Source: Promethearchaeota archaeon (GTDB lineage: Archaea > Asgardarchaeota > Lokiarchaeia > Sigyniarchaeales > SOKP01). Taken from it: a stretch of 42,621 nucleotides of DNA. Positions 17,084 through 25,438 of the stretch are shown one piece after another. A model generated the notes under the pieces. The model had not been told where the DNA came from. It saw nothing but the letters and a program-made list of their open reading frames with translations, and searched no databases. The translations under genes were made by a program, and so were the position numbers. The DNA is taken from assembly GCA_019058295.1 (NCBI GenBank), contig JAHPZI010000020.1, positions 1 to 42,621 on the forward strand, written 5' to 3'. Positions within the stretch are counted from its first letter, which is position 1; the number at the start of each line of letters is the position of its first letter.

Positions 17084-18361
17084 ATGGAAATGAAAAATGT
17101 ATGGTTAATTGATTATGCCCGCACAGCTTTTTCCCGGTCCAGACCTAAAACACCTGAAAGAGATGTTTTTGGCGAAAAAAGAGGTGATGAAATACTTGCG
17201 GACTTATTAATCAAATTTTTTGACGAAAAATTAGCCAATAAAGGAATTGAAAAAAAAGATATGGAAGAAGTCTCCATAGGTGTTGCTGCGGGTGTGCTTG
17301 AGAGTTGGACTTATGGAGGAAGAACTCCTATTTTCTTGGCGGGCTTTCCTGTAGAAGTCCCATCATTTTTTATCGACCGGCAATGTGGTTCTGCGGGTTC
17401 TGGAATGCATGTAGGCATTATGGAGATTATGACAGGCAATTCAAAATGTGTTTTGGCAACAGGCTTTGAACACATGGGCAGAGAAAGAGGCAAAGGGGTA
17501 ACCCCTAATTTAAAAATGATGGATAAAAAGAGCAAATATTATCGTCCTTATTTAGATATGATAACCGCTTTTAGTATGATTCAAACTGCTCAAAAACTGT
17601 ATGAAGAAGAAGTACCAACATTTACGAAAGAAGATTTAGATAAGTTTGGTGTAAGGAGCCATAATTTAACAATTAAATCCCAAGAAGAAGGTTGGTTTAA
17701 GGGTGAGATTATACCAATAGAAGGGCATGTAGAGGGAAACATTGAGGAACCACTGATGGTTGATAGAGACATGAACGCAAGAAAATCAAACTTAGAATCA
17801 GTATCAAAATTACCACGATTATCAAAGCCTTTCTATTTAGAGAAAAATGGTGGCAGAAAAGGATACATAGAAAGAGAAGGTACAAAAGATGGAGTTATAA
17901 CAGTTGGAAATTCTTCACCTTTAAATGCTGGGGCAACAGCAGCAGTTCTCATGGAAGCTGAAGAAGCTAAGAAAAAAGGTCTTGAACCAATGGCGAAAAT
18001 TGTATCGATTGGATGGGGTGCGGTAGATCCTTCTGTTATGGGTCGAGGGCCTGTTCCTGCAACTCAAAAAGCTCTAGCTTATGCTGGTTTAAAAGCGGAA
18101 GACATAGACTATTGGGAAATTAATGAAGCGTTCTGTATTGTTACATTAAACTGTATGGACAAGTTTAACCTTCCTTGGGATAAAGTTAATATTATGGGGG
18201 GTTCAACTGCAATCGGGCATCCCTTAGGATCAACTATGGTACGGCTTACAGGCACTTTAGCGAGGATTCTGAAAGATAAGAAAGCTAAATATGGTGTTGC
18301 TAATGCTTGTTGCGGAGGAGGTCAAGGAGTAGCTACTATAATAGAAAATCTTGACGCTTAA
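17084..18361 (+). CDS. Thiolase (acetyl-CoA C-acyltransferase)
   Basis: A 425-residue thiolase cleaving 3-ketoacyl-CoA, or condensing acyl-CoAs. All catalytic elements are present: nucleophile C101 in DRQCGSAGSG, NEAF at 347-350, GHPLGST with H379, and C410 in NACCGGGQG. These two-cysteine/one-histidine features mark a degradative or biosynthetic thiolase rather than an HMG-CoA synthase or the catalytically altered archaeal thiolases that pair with DUF35. Length is slightly above the usual 390-400 because of a charged N-terminal insert (residues 18-35) and a middle loop around 230-260. It follows the hydratase-2 gene; functional coupling in beta-oxidation is likely. Confidence 0.94.
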   Translation: MEMKNVWLIDYARTAFSRSRPKTPERDVFGEKRGDEILADLLIKFFDEKLANKGIEKKDMEEVSIGVAAGVLESWTYGGRTPIFLAGFPVEVPSFFIDRQCGSAGSGMHVGIMEIMTGNSKCVLATGFEHMGRERGKGVTPNLKMMDKKSKYYRPYLDMITAFSMIQTAQKLYEEEVPTFTKEDLDKFGVRSHNLTIKSQEEGWFKGEIIPIEGHVEGNIEEPLMVDRDMNARKSNLESVSKLPRLSKPFYLEKNGGRKGYIEREGTKDGVITVGNSSPLNAGATAAVLMEAEEAKKKGLEPMAKIVSIGWGAVDPSVMGRGPVPATQKALAYAGLKAEDIDYWEINEAFCIVTLNCMDKFNLPWDKVNIMGGSTAIGHPLGSTMVRLTGTLARILKDKKAKYGVANACCGGGQGVATIIENLDA

Positions 18362-18373
18362 ATAAAAAATTAA

Positions 18374-18382
18374 TTTTTTTTT
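18374..18382 (+). terminator. T-run terminator after thiolase gene
   Basis: Nine consecutive T start 13 bases after the thiolase stop codon and are followed by more T-rich sequence. This is consistent with archaeal T-tract termination. Confidence 0.4.
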
Positions 18383-18432
18383 CAAATTTTTACTTTAATA
18401 AAGAATATTATAATTAAATATATTAATAATAA

Positions 18433-18711
18433 ATGGAACTCGAAAAGTTAATAGGTCAAAAAGTGACTTTGCTTGGCACTGCTAAGGATGCCAAAGGTGG
18501 GGCTGTGTTAATTACAACAGATGGTAATGTGATATACATTAAAGAATTTGAATCATGGTCCCCAGAGCTGTTGGATACGCAAGTATCGGTGAGCGGATTA
18601 CTTAATAAAGAGAAATTTATTCCCGATCCTGTAAAGAATGGAGCGATTAGCTCTGGAGCCTTCGGTTTTCAGTTCGTTTTAGAAAAGGCAGAAATTATTG
18701 TTAATAAGTAG
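18433..18711 (+). CDS. Small hypothetical protein, beta-rich
   Basis: A 92-residue protein of unknown family. It has no signal, membrane segment or cysteine. Alternating hydrophobic strands (VTLLGTAKDAKGGAVLITT, VIYIKEF, QVSVSGLL) suggest a small OB- or SH3-like beta barrel; the sequence GKVxxLxGxAxDAKxGA resembles OB folds but this is weak. Its ATG follows an AT-rich stretch without a ribosome-binding site. It lies between the thiolase and the MFS transporter (38 bp gap to the latter), all on the plus strand. Coding potential is good because the frame is compositionally like its neighbours and the ends are clean. Confidence 0.7.
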   Translation: MELEKLIGQKVTLLGTAKDAKGGAVLITTDGNVIYIKEFESWSPELLDTQVSVSGLLNKEKFIPDPVKNGAISSGAFGFQFVLEKAEIIVNK

Positions 18712-18749
18712 ATTAATTTTAATTGAAATACTTTATTTGAGATTAAAAG

Positions 18750-20111
18750 ATGGAAAAAAGTTCTGAACAAGATTTAAATCGAAATTTTAGAGCGATTTTT
18801 TTGCTATATATGGCTTTTTTCAACTGCAATCAAATATTATCTGTCAATATTGGAAATTTATTGCTTTACCTTCCAGACAGTACGGCATCCGGAATTGCGT
18901 TGCTTGTGGCCTTTACACTTCTCGTTCAAATTGCAAGTTTATTATTTTTTGGATATTATATTAGTAACTTTACTGAGAAATACTCAAGAAAAAAAATATT
19001 CCTTATTTCTAATAGTCTAATATGCATTTTTTTTTTTATGCTTGCATTTTCAATTAACTTTGTAATGTTCTTCATATTTTATCTTATAGCAAATATTGGT
19101 AATGGCGCGTTTCTTCCAATTGGATTTGCTATAATTGGTGATTCTTTCCCTCCAAAGGAAAGAGGTAATAAATTTGGGCTTATGAATCTTGCTTTATTAC
19201 TAGGAGCAGGGGGTGGAATCATTTTTGGAGGATTAATTGGAAGTCTAGGTGGTCCTATTGGATGGCGCATCGCATATTGTTTTGCTGCTTTTTTAGTGTT
19301 AACAGCAATAATCAGATATAATCAATGGGGGATCGAAGTTAGTAAAGGTCAATCTGAACCAGAATTTAATGATCTCAAAGCTGATAATCAAAATTATGGT
19401 TATAGAATTACCTTTTCTAATTTTAGTCAAATTTTAAAACGGAAATCTGTCATTGGAATATATATTCTAGTCATTCTTACTGCCATAACGACGACAACGA
19501 TGGGAACTTGGGCAATTTATTATATTAGCATGAAAATCGATAGTCCTTTTGCTACTTTTATTGCTTCAACGCTTCTTATTTTAACTGGGCTAGGTGGACT
19601 CTTTGGGACTATTTTTGGAGGGAAAATAGGGGACTCATTATCTCAAAAGGGAAAAGTAAGGGGTCGAGTAGTTATTTCTTTGTTTGCTACTCTCTTAGCA
19701 ATCATCTGTAGCATGATTTATTATTTATTTCTCCCTTTCAATGTAAACATATTCATTTTTTCTTTTATGCTTTTCTTCATTGTTGGATTTTTTGCAATGT
19801 TTCTTGCTTCAGTACCCGTTGGAAACATATATGCAATATATTCAGAAGTCTGTGTTCCTGAGAATCGAGGGTTAGCCAATGCGATGAGTGGTTTGATGGC
19901 AAAAGCTGGGGGTGTTATAGGGAATTTAATAATTTCTGTTTTGATAATAAGCAATATATCAAACTTAACATTAGCAGTGGTATTTCTTTTATCTATTTCT
20001 CTAATGGGCTCCTTTCTATGGTTATTACCCTTTTTTTATTATCCAAAAGAAGCACAAAAATTAAGAGATTTAATGGCTGAGAGAAGAAAAGAGTTAGAAT
20101 TGAGAAAATAA
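18750..20111 (+). CDS. Major facilitator superfamily transporter
   Basis: A 453-residue polytopic membrane protein with about 12 predicted helices in two halves separated by a cytoplasmic loop (residues 190-225). The loop between helices 2 and 3 holds the MFS-like basic signature FTEKYSRKKIF (residues 75-85), and PPKERGNKFGLMN is the helix 4-5 loop. GGxIGSLGGPIGWR follows, as in spinster-like and sugar-type MFS carriers. Substrate is not predictable. The glycine-rich helix at 145-170 is typical. It is 8 bp from the convergent COG3199 gene. Confidence 0.9.
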   Translation: MEKSSEQDLNRNFRAIFLLYMAFFNCNQILSVNIGNLLLYLPDSTASGIALLVAFTLLVQIASLLFFGYYISNFTEKYSRKKIFLISNSLICIFFFMLAFSINFVMFFIFYLIANIGNGAFLPIGFAIIGDSFPPKERGNKFGLMNLALLLGAGGGIIFGGLIGSLGGPIGWRIAYCFAAFLVLTAIIRYNQWGIEVSKGQSEPEFNDLKADNQNYGYRITFSNFSQILKRKSVIGIYILVILTAITTTTMGTWAIYYISMKIDSPFATFIASTLLILTGLGGLFGTIFGGKIGDSLSQKGKVRGRVVISLFATLLAIICSMIYYLFLPFNVNIFIFSFMLFFIVGFFAMFLASVPVGNIYAIYSEVCVPENRGLANAMSGLMAKAGGVIGNLIISVLIISNISNLTLAVVFLLSISLMGSFLWLLPFFYYPKEAQKLRDLMAERRKELELRK

Positions 20112-20119
20112 ATAAACAC

Positions 20120-21178
20120 TTAACATTCTACTTCCATCATTAGTTTTTCATTATACCCTACAATAACTTTGATATAACCTTTTAACATATTATCGATATC
20201 AATGTCTCCTGTATCAACTCTAAGACAATTTAATCCTTTTATCTTATCTTCAGTAGAAACAATTGTTATATTGTTTTTTTCAATCTTTTTAAAAATTTTC
20301 GGTGTAAATTGCTTATTTCCTCGACCAAAAATAAAGCCTTGTCCCCCGATTGGGGATACAATTATTTCTGCTTTAGGATATTTATTTAATAAATCTAAAA
20401 TACCGTTTTCATTAATATCTTTTCCGACAAGCTTGTAATCATAAATTGCATCTATGCCGAGTAAAGAGTTGGTAACTTTAAGCTCATCAGAAATTGCTTT
20501 AACCGTAGTTCCAGGTCCTAATAAATATAACCTATCCTTTTTCATATTTTCAATTATAAATTTGGCAATCTCAGTTTTATTCTCCTCTACTGATTTACCT
20601 GTTTTCGATGTTTGTTTACCAGATTGTAATAAAGTTTCGACTTTTGGAACTTTTAAAAAACCATATAATTTTGAGTCTAAGATTCCATTTCTAAAAGAAT
20701 CTTCGTTAATATCAAGAACTTCTTTTTCTAAAGTCTCTGTTCCATTTATAAAAGCATCCAGCATCTCTGCAGCTGACCTTGGATTAATAGCAAACACAGA
20801 GCTAAACATTTTAACTCCTGAAGGTATTGCTATAATGGGAATTTTTAGTTCAATCGCATCATAAATGTCTCTGGCGGTACCATCACCACCGCAAAAAATT
20901 AGTAATTCAACATTCGCTTCTAGCATTGTTTTAGCAATTCTCTTAGTATCTACTGCCGATGTTTCTTCTCCAATTTCTCCTATAACCTCAAACTTTAAAC
21001 CACTATCTTTTACGATATCAGCGCCCATTTTACCAGGCGCAACAAGTAAAGAAAAATTTTCTTTTATATTAGATAAAAATTGTTTCACTCTTTTTTGAGT
21101 AATTGGTTTTGCTCCTAATCTCAGAGCATCTTTATAGATTTGTCCATCAGTTCCTTTTAGACCAACGCTACCTCCCAT
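20120..21178 (-). CDS. COG3199 ATP-NAD kinase-like protein, N-terminus extends upstream
   Basis: A diacylglycerol/NAD-kinase-fold protein with the phosphate-binding motif CGGDGTARDIYDA (residues about 95-107) and PSGVKMFSSVFA after it, typical of the COG3199 group. The first ATG (21176-21178) lies inside the conserved N-terminal motif: the codons upstream read IGLIINPIAG then MGGSVGLKGTDG, which matches family N-termini. The same frame stays open to 21283 but contains no ATG, GTG or TTG. The real start is therefore a non-standard codon, such as ATT at 21236-21238 a few bases after GAAGAG, or there is a sequence error. The role is probably phosphorylation of a nucleotide or another small substrate. 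It is divergent from the cyclophilin-like gene. Confidence 0.83.
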   Translation of the reverse strand: MGGSVGLKGTDGQIYKDALRLGAKPITQKRVKQFLSNIKENFSLLVAPGKMGADIVKDSGLKFEVIGEIGEETSAVDTKRIAKTMLEANVELLIFCGGDGTARDIYDAIELKIPIIAIPSGVKMFSSVFAINPRSAAEMLDAFINGTETLEKEVLDINEDSFRNGILDSKLYGFLKVPKVETLLQSGKQTSKTGKSVEENKTEIAKFIIENMKKDRLYLLGPGTTVKAISDELKVTNSLLGIDAIYDYKLVGKDINENGILDLLNKYPKAEIIVSPIGGQGFIFGRGNKQFTPKIFKKIEKNNITIVSTEDKIKGLNCLRVDTGDIDIDNMLKGYIKVIVGYNEKLMMEVEC

Positions 21179-21310
21179 CCCAGCAATAGGGTTAATAATC
21201 AGCCCAATTTTTTTCCTATTTTTATTGTTAATTTCAATTAACTCTTCTTTTTTTTTGTTTGATAAATTTAAGTAATTTTTTAATTAATAAATTTTTAAAT
21301 TTCAAAACAC

Positions 21311-21318
21311 TATAAATA
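21311..21318 (+). promoter_or_regulatory. Predicted TATA box for cyclophilin-like gene
   Basis: TATAAATA lies about 36 bases before the ATG at 21350, preceded by an A-rich BRE-like stretch. It would give a leader of about 10-14 bases without a Shine-Dalgarno site. Confidence 0.4.
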
Positions 21319-21349
21319 ATTTAAAAAATCAAATATTTGTAAGTTTTAT

Positions 21350-21730
21350 ATGGAATATATTATAATTGAAAACGAAAAAATAGGTCAAATTAAAGCAAAA
21401 TTACTTCTTGAGAAAAATCCTAAAACATGTCAGGCAATCTTGGATAGTCTCCCTTTTGAATTACAATTATCAAGATGGGGTGAAGAGTTATATGGAAGTA
21501 TACCAGTTAAAATTGGTGCCGAAAATTCTCAGACTGAATGTGAAGTTGGTGATGTGGGATATTGGCCAGATGGAAGTGGATTTTGTATTTTTTTTGGAAA
21601 GACTCCAGCAAGTTCAGGCGATAAACCTGTAGCAGCATCCCCTGTTAATATCTTTGCTAAAATTGAAGGTGATTCAAGCATTTTCAAACAATTTTCCTCG
21701 TTCGAAGGAAATGTAAAAAAAGGAGATTGA
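21350..21730 (+). CDS. Cyclophilin-like fold protein (TM1367 type)
   Basis: A 126-residue small protein of the cyclophilin-like family seen in Thermotoga TM1367 and many archaea. Characteristic pieces are the N-terminal strand/helix LEKNPKTCQAILDSLPF, the central RWGEELYGSIPVKI, and the VGDVGYWPDGSGFCIFFGKTP region followed by a PVNIFAKIEG strand. The fold resembles cyclophilin but the catalytic prolyl-isomerase residues are not conserved in this family, so isomerase activity should not be assumed. It is monocistronic, divergent from COG3199 and convergent with an SDR gene 15 bp away. Confidence 0.82.
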   Translation: MEYIIIENEKIGQIKAKLLLEKNPKTCQAILDSLPFELQLSRWGEELYGSIPVKIGAENSQTECEVGDVGYWPDGSGFCIFFGKTPASSGDKPVAASPVNIFAKIEGDSSIFKQFSSFEGNVKKGD

Positions 21731-21745
21731 AAAAAAATAAAAGAA

Positions 21746-22567
21746 TTAATATTGAACTTCTTTTAAATAATGTGGTTGTACACCCACTTCTGATATACCC
21801 CCATCTACAGGAAAGCAATGTCCAGTAATATAATTTGAAGCTGGGGATGCCAAAAATAAAACGAGATTTACGACATCTTCCACAGTTCCAATTCTGATTA
21901 GAGGAACTTTAGTTTTTCCGTCTCTCATTGTCATTCTCATAGCTTCTTCGTCATTTAAATAGATTCCAGTTAGGTGAAAGCCTGGAGCAATGGAATTTGC
22001 GGTTATTTTTGGGGCTAAAGACTTTGCTAATAATTGAGTAAGGGCAATTACACCCACTTTTGTTATACTATATGCTGGAATTGCTGCATCTACAACCATA
22101 CCTGCAGCAGAGGAAGTATTTATCATTTTTCCTGCTAATTCTTCATTTTCAAATTTCTGAGCCTTCATTTTTCGGCATAATGATTTAGCGACTAACCATT
22201 GTCCCTTAAGATTAACTGCCATTATCTGATCCCAATCGGATTCTTTCACTCTACATATATTTCTTCCATAAGAAACCCCTATTCCAGCATTGTTAAATAA
22301 TACATATACATTATCCAATTCGTTATATGCTTGCTTTACCATTGCTTCTACTTGATCCGATTGAGATACATCGCAGACAATAGGGATTACTTTTTGTCCA
22401 GATACTTGAGCTATTTTTTTTGTTGTTTCTTCTAAAAGGTCTTCATTAATATCTACCAAAACTAAATCCGCCCCTCTCTCTGCAAATGCATATGCTACAC
22501 CTCTTCCAAAACCTGATGCCCCTCCAGTTATTAAGGCATTTTTACCTTCAAGAAATTTTTCAACCAT
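21746..22567 (-). CDS. Short-chain dehydrogenase/reductase
   Basis: A classical SDR. Numbered from an upstream ATG at 22579 the motifs are TGGASGFG (18-25), NNAG (96-99), the serine pair S156/S157, and Y170/K174 (YSITK), with the C-terminal HCFPVDGG segment typical of FabG-like members. D43 after the second strand favours NAD(H). I prefer the ATG at 22567 (MVEKFLEGKNALITGG), since the upstream four residues are not conserved in such enzymes. It is not closely related to the SDR at 8956. The PVDGG end resembles 3-oxoacyl reductases and polyol or bile-acid dehydrogenases; substrate unknown. Confidence 0.9.
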   Translation of the reverse strand: MVEKFLEGKNALITGGASGFGRGVAYAFAERGADLVLVDINEDLLEETTKKIAQVSGQKVIPIVCDVSQSDQVEAMVKQAYNELDNVYVLFNNAGIGVSYGRNICRVKESDWDQIMAVNLKGQWLVAKSLCRKMKAQKFENEELAGKMINTSSAAGMVVDAAIPAYSITKVGVIALTQLLAKSLAPKITANSIAPGFHLTGIYLNDEEAMRMTMRDGKTKVPLIRIGTVEDVVNLVLFLASPASNYITGHCFPVDGGISEVGVQPHYLKEVQY

Positions 22568-22659
22568 TTTTTCTCTCACAAATCCAATAAAGAGTTTTAA
22601 TTAAAAATATGATTAGTTTCTTAATAAAATTAGATCTAAAATTCAATTTTATTTTTATT

Positions 22660-23400
22660 TCATCCAGAATAGACTAATTTTTTCTTCCAGACAATTACGC
22701 TAATTATTGCGCAAATGATAATAATTCCATAAAATAATACAACATCATAGCCGGGTATCGCTTCTTTTTGTAAAACAATTTCTACAAATACATCGCCATG
22801 GATATCGATATATTCAAGTTTTTCTAAGATTCCATTAGTGCCATAAGTTAATTCTATTTCATATTCAGCTGTTACGACTCCATATTTTGCTATTAACGAG
22901 CTATCGTCTACATAAACAGTAATAACTGGATGATCAAATTCATCTCTAAACTCTTCTATATAATTAATAAAAGGAGTTGGAACTACCCACATATCAGCGA
23001 TTGTACCCATCGGGTCCGCATCAGAAAAAACATCATCTACTTTATCTTCGGGATCTTTGTAAATCTTTTTACTTCTCTCATCATCAGCATCATTGCTAAA
23101 ATCTTCGGTATCATCAGTATAATCCCATAAATAATAAATAATTCTCCAATAATCTGTTTTTTTATCTATATCAGTAATTTGAATTTTTTTGGAATCATCT
23201 TCATCAAAACCCGGTTTTTCAGGGAAAAAAATAGACTCATATGTATCTTGATCTAATTTTTCAACCTTCCATATAAATATATCATTTTCGTTAATATCAA
23301 GAGTGTAATCTGCACCAGCAGCGTTAATAATGAAAAATGCCGAAAAATAATTGAATAAAATTAAAGTTAAAACTAATAGAGAGATTTTTTTTTTTCTCAT
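22660..23400 (-). CDS. Membrane-anchored extracytoplasmic hypothetical protein
   Basis: A 246-residue protein of no recognised family. Residues 5-28 are a signal-like hydrophobic segment ending in INAAGA. Residues about 30-215 form an acidic, beta-rich extracytoplasmic domain (many DD and DE pairs around 55-105). Residues 218-240 are a transmembrane helix followed by the short basic tail KKKLVYSG. Topology is type I: domain outside, tail inside. Lokiarchaeal genomes hold many proteins with this plan. Its neighbours give no hint of function. Confidence 0.75.
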   Translation of the reverse strand: MRKKKISLLVLTLILFNYFSAFFIINAAGADYTLDINENDIFIWKVEKLDQDTYESIFFPEKPGFDEDDSKKIQITDIDKKTDYWRIIYYLWDYTDDTEDFSNDADDERSKKIYKDPEDKVDDVFSDADPMGTIADMWVVPTPFINYIEEFRDEFDHPVITVYVDDSSLIAKYGVVTAEYEIELTYGTNGILEKLEYIDIHGDVFVEIVLQKEAIPGYDVVLFYGIIIICAIISVIVWKKKLVYSG

Positions 23401-23515
23401 TATTTTTATATCTTTTAAAATTACTATTTTATAATGAATCTACTATATATTAAGAAAAATTATAACAAAAACTTTAATTATTTTATTATTATAAAAAATT
23501 TGAGATGATTAAATA

Positions 23516-25096
23516 GTGGTAGACAAAATAATTCCTTACATGATAAATCTCGGCGAGATTACCCCCACCCGGTCTAAAGCGACTTTTTTAAACGAGATTG
23601 CCATGGCATTGATAGAATGCATTAATAATTATGGTAAAAAGATCAATAAGATGGGTAAAATCGCTCGTATCGCAATGTGTTTTTGGCCCGTAAGACTTAT
23701 CCCATTAAATGACACAAGAGCTTTTGTTTGCAGCTATTTATTAAATAAACAAGAGAAGTTGCTCGTAGGAAGTTTTGCCCAATCTCCCCCTCCCCCCAAT
23801 AATGTAATAAAAGGTGCAGATCCAACCACCTTTTTAACTTCACTTCAATCGTACAATACAACCTATTTGAAAAAGGCTAAAAATTATAAAAGAGCACCAG
23901 TTATCCAAGAAGCGTTATTTACCGCCGCCGAAATCGGTTATTTTAAGAATTTTTTCCTTAATCAATACAATTTAAGTTCATTTAGCGAGCCTTATTTTTT
24001 ATTAGAGGGAGATCCAATTGCTAAAAGTGTAAATAAAATAAATGTCATTCCAGACGTATTCGATTTTGTTGCGCTAAAAGACGTTCAAATGCTTGATAAG
24101 TACGAACAGGATATAATAAATTTGTGTGAAAAATGGATTCAGAAAGGCGATATCGAAGTAGATAAAATAAAAGGAACGAAAGTGGATACAAGCGAAGAAG
24201 AACGGCAACTTGCTCGGTTAAATAGCGAATTAAAAAAGGAAAAAGAGAGAGATTTGAAGAATTCTCCCGAAGACTTAATCAAGAGCGGAAATTACAAAAT
24301 ACCTGATAAAACGGAAGAATTTAATAGTCACATTAACTCGCTTAAAGATGCTGTAAATCGTTTAAAAAATTCGGCAACTCAAAAAGATTTGTCTTTACTT
24401 GATCAAGGCTTGAATGAACTCGAATCGAAATATAAAGATTTTGGAAATGCAATTTCTAGATATAGTACTGAAATCTCACAATTATATAAGAATCTAAATC
24501 GTGAGTCAAGAGATATTGAAAGAGCGCAACAGAAAAAAATTGCAGACTTGGAGAGCAGAATTGCCGAAGTTCAAAAGCAGATTGATGAAAAGCATAGAGA
24601 TCTTGGTTCAGACATAACCTCAGCTGAAGATATTGTTCTACGTATAAAAAATGAAAAACAATCTTGTTTAGACAATATTGAATCAATAAAAGATACAGAC
24701 CTTACAAATCTACAAAGTTTTTTTAGCTCTTATACTCTCGAAATGAAAACAGAAAATATTGTTGTTGGAATCCCGATTTTCATTTTTTTCTTTGTAAATC
24801 GAAATACAAATAAAACCATCGAGAGAGCGCCAGTCCTCCCAATTCTGATTGATAAAAAAATTCAGAAAACTAAGGTAACAGAGAGTTTTAGAAAAGAACT
24901 AGCAAATTTAATGAATAAATTTCCGCCTATGGTGAACTTGATAGAAAAAGAGGGTGAGAAATCTAATCTCATGGAAGCTATAAAGAATTTTGACACAGCG
25001 ATAGAAGATAGTATAAACGAGCTGAGAATGAATAAGATCTTGGGGAAGAAAGAAGCTGAAAAGGCTAAGGATATTATAGCAAATCTGGTTTGGTAA
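23516..25096 (+). CDS. Large coiled-coil protein, function unknown
   Basis: A 526-residue cytoplasmic protein beginning with GTG at 23516. Residues 1-215 form a globular N-terminal domain (GEITPTRSKATFLNEIAMAL, FWPVRLIPLNDTRAFV). Residues 215-400 are heptad-rich coiled coil dense in Lys, Glu, Asp and Gln (EEERQLARLNSELKKEKER and on). Residues 405-526 contain VVGIPIFIFFFVNRN and a helical tail. The two globular ends may pack together with the coiled coil as an arm, a plan seen in SMC-like, tether or scaffold proteins, but there is no Walker motif. I do not recognise the family. It has no operon partner. Confidence 0.75.
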   Translation: MVDKIIPYMINLGEITPTRSKATFLNEIAMALIECINNYGKKINKMGKIARIAMCFWPVRLIPLNDTRAFVCSYLLNKQEKLLVGSFAQSPPPPNNVIKGADPTTFLTSLQSYNTTYLKKAKNYKRAPVIQEALFTAAEIGYFKNFFLNQYNLSSFSEPYFLLEGDPIAKSVNKINVIPDVFDFVALKDVQMLDKYEQDIINLCEKWIQKGDIEVDKIKGTKVDTSEEERQLARLNSELKKEKERDLKNSPEDLIKSGNYKIPDKTEEFNSHINSLKDAVNRLKNSATQKDLSLLDQGLNELESKYKDFGNAISRYSTEISQLYKNLNRESRDIERAQQKKIADLESRIAEVQKQIDEKHRDLGSDITSAEDIVLRIKNEKQSCLDNIESIKDTDLTNLQSFFSSYTLEMKTENIVVGIPIFIFFFVNRNTNKTIERAPVLPILIDKKIQKTKVTESFRKELANLMNKFPPMVNLIEKEGEKSNLMEAIKNFDTAIEDSINELRMNKILGKKEAEKAKDIIANLVW

Positions 25097-25127
25097 ATTT
25101 AATTATAAGATTTTTTTTAATTTTTTA

Positions 25128-25298
25128 CTAACCTAAATAAGTCATTACTTTCCCACAACATTCTGGTTTTTCACTATATCCACATTTTTCACAGCAACAT
25201 AAAAGATTATCTTGCACGATCATCGATTGATCACAACATGTAGGTATTTCTTTTTCTTGACCACAAATTTCACAAACTAATTTAGGAATTTTTTTCAC
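25128..25298 (-). CDS. Small Cys-rich protein with duplicated metal-binding motif
   Basis: A 56-residue protein running from GTG at 25298 to TAG at 25128. It has ten cysteines in two copies of one motif: CEICGxxxxxPTCCDQSM (from C9) and CEKCGxxxxPECCGKVM (from C36), linked by VQDNLLCC. The pattern CxxCG...PxCCxxxM looks like a duplicated zinc knuckle or rubredoxin-like site, so it probably binds zinc or iron. GAAAG overlaps the region just before the GTG. The remaining 130 bp on the right and 30 bp on the left of this gap between genes are AT-rich with nothing else visible. It lies 140 bp after the end of the RAM/transporter operon. Confidence rests on the ordered cysteines. Confidence 0.75.
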   Translation of the reverse strand: MKKIPKLVCEICGQEKEIPTCCDQSMIVQDNLLCCCEKCGYSEKPECCGKVMTYLG

Positions 25299-25438
25299 CT
25301 TTCTTAATCACTCTATTATTATGTATTAAAAGAAAGTTTATGAACTAAAATCCTAGTTTTATAGAATATAATTTACAAGGATTTTTCATTTTCTTATCAA
25401 AAGTAAAAATAAAGAATCTTTTTCTAATTATTATATTT

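Noticed and set aside
22660..22662. Terminal UGA of the membrane-anchored protein as read-through
   Set aside because: Only one codon follows before another stop, so there is no extension to support.
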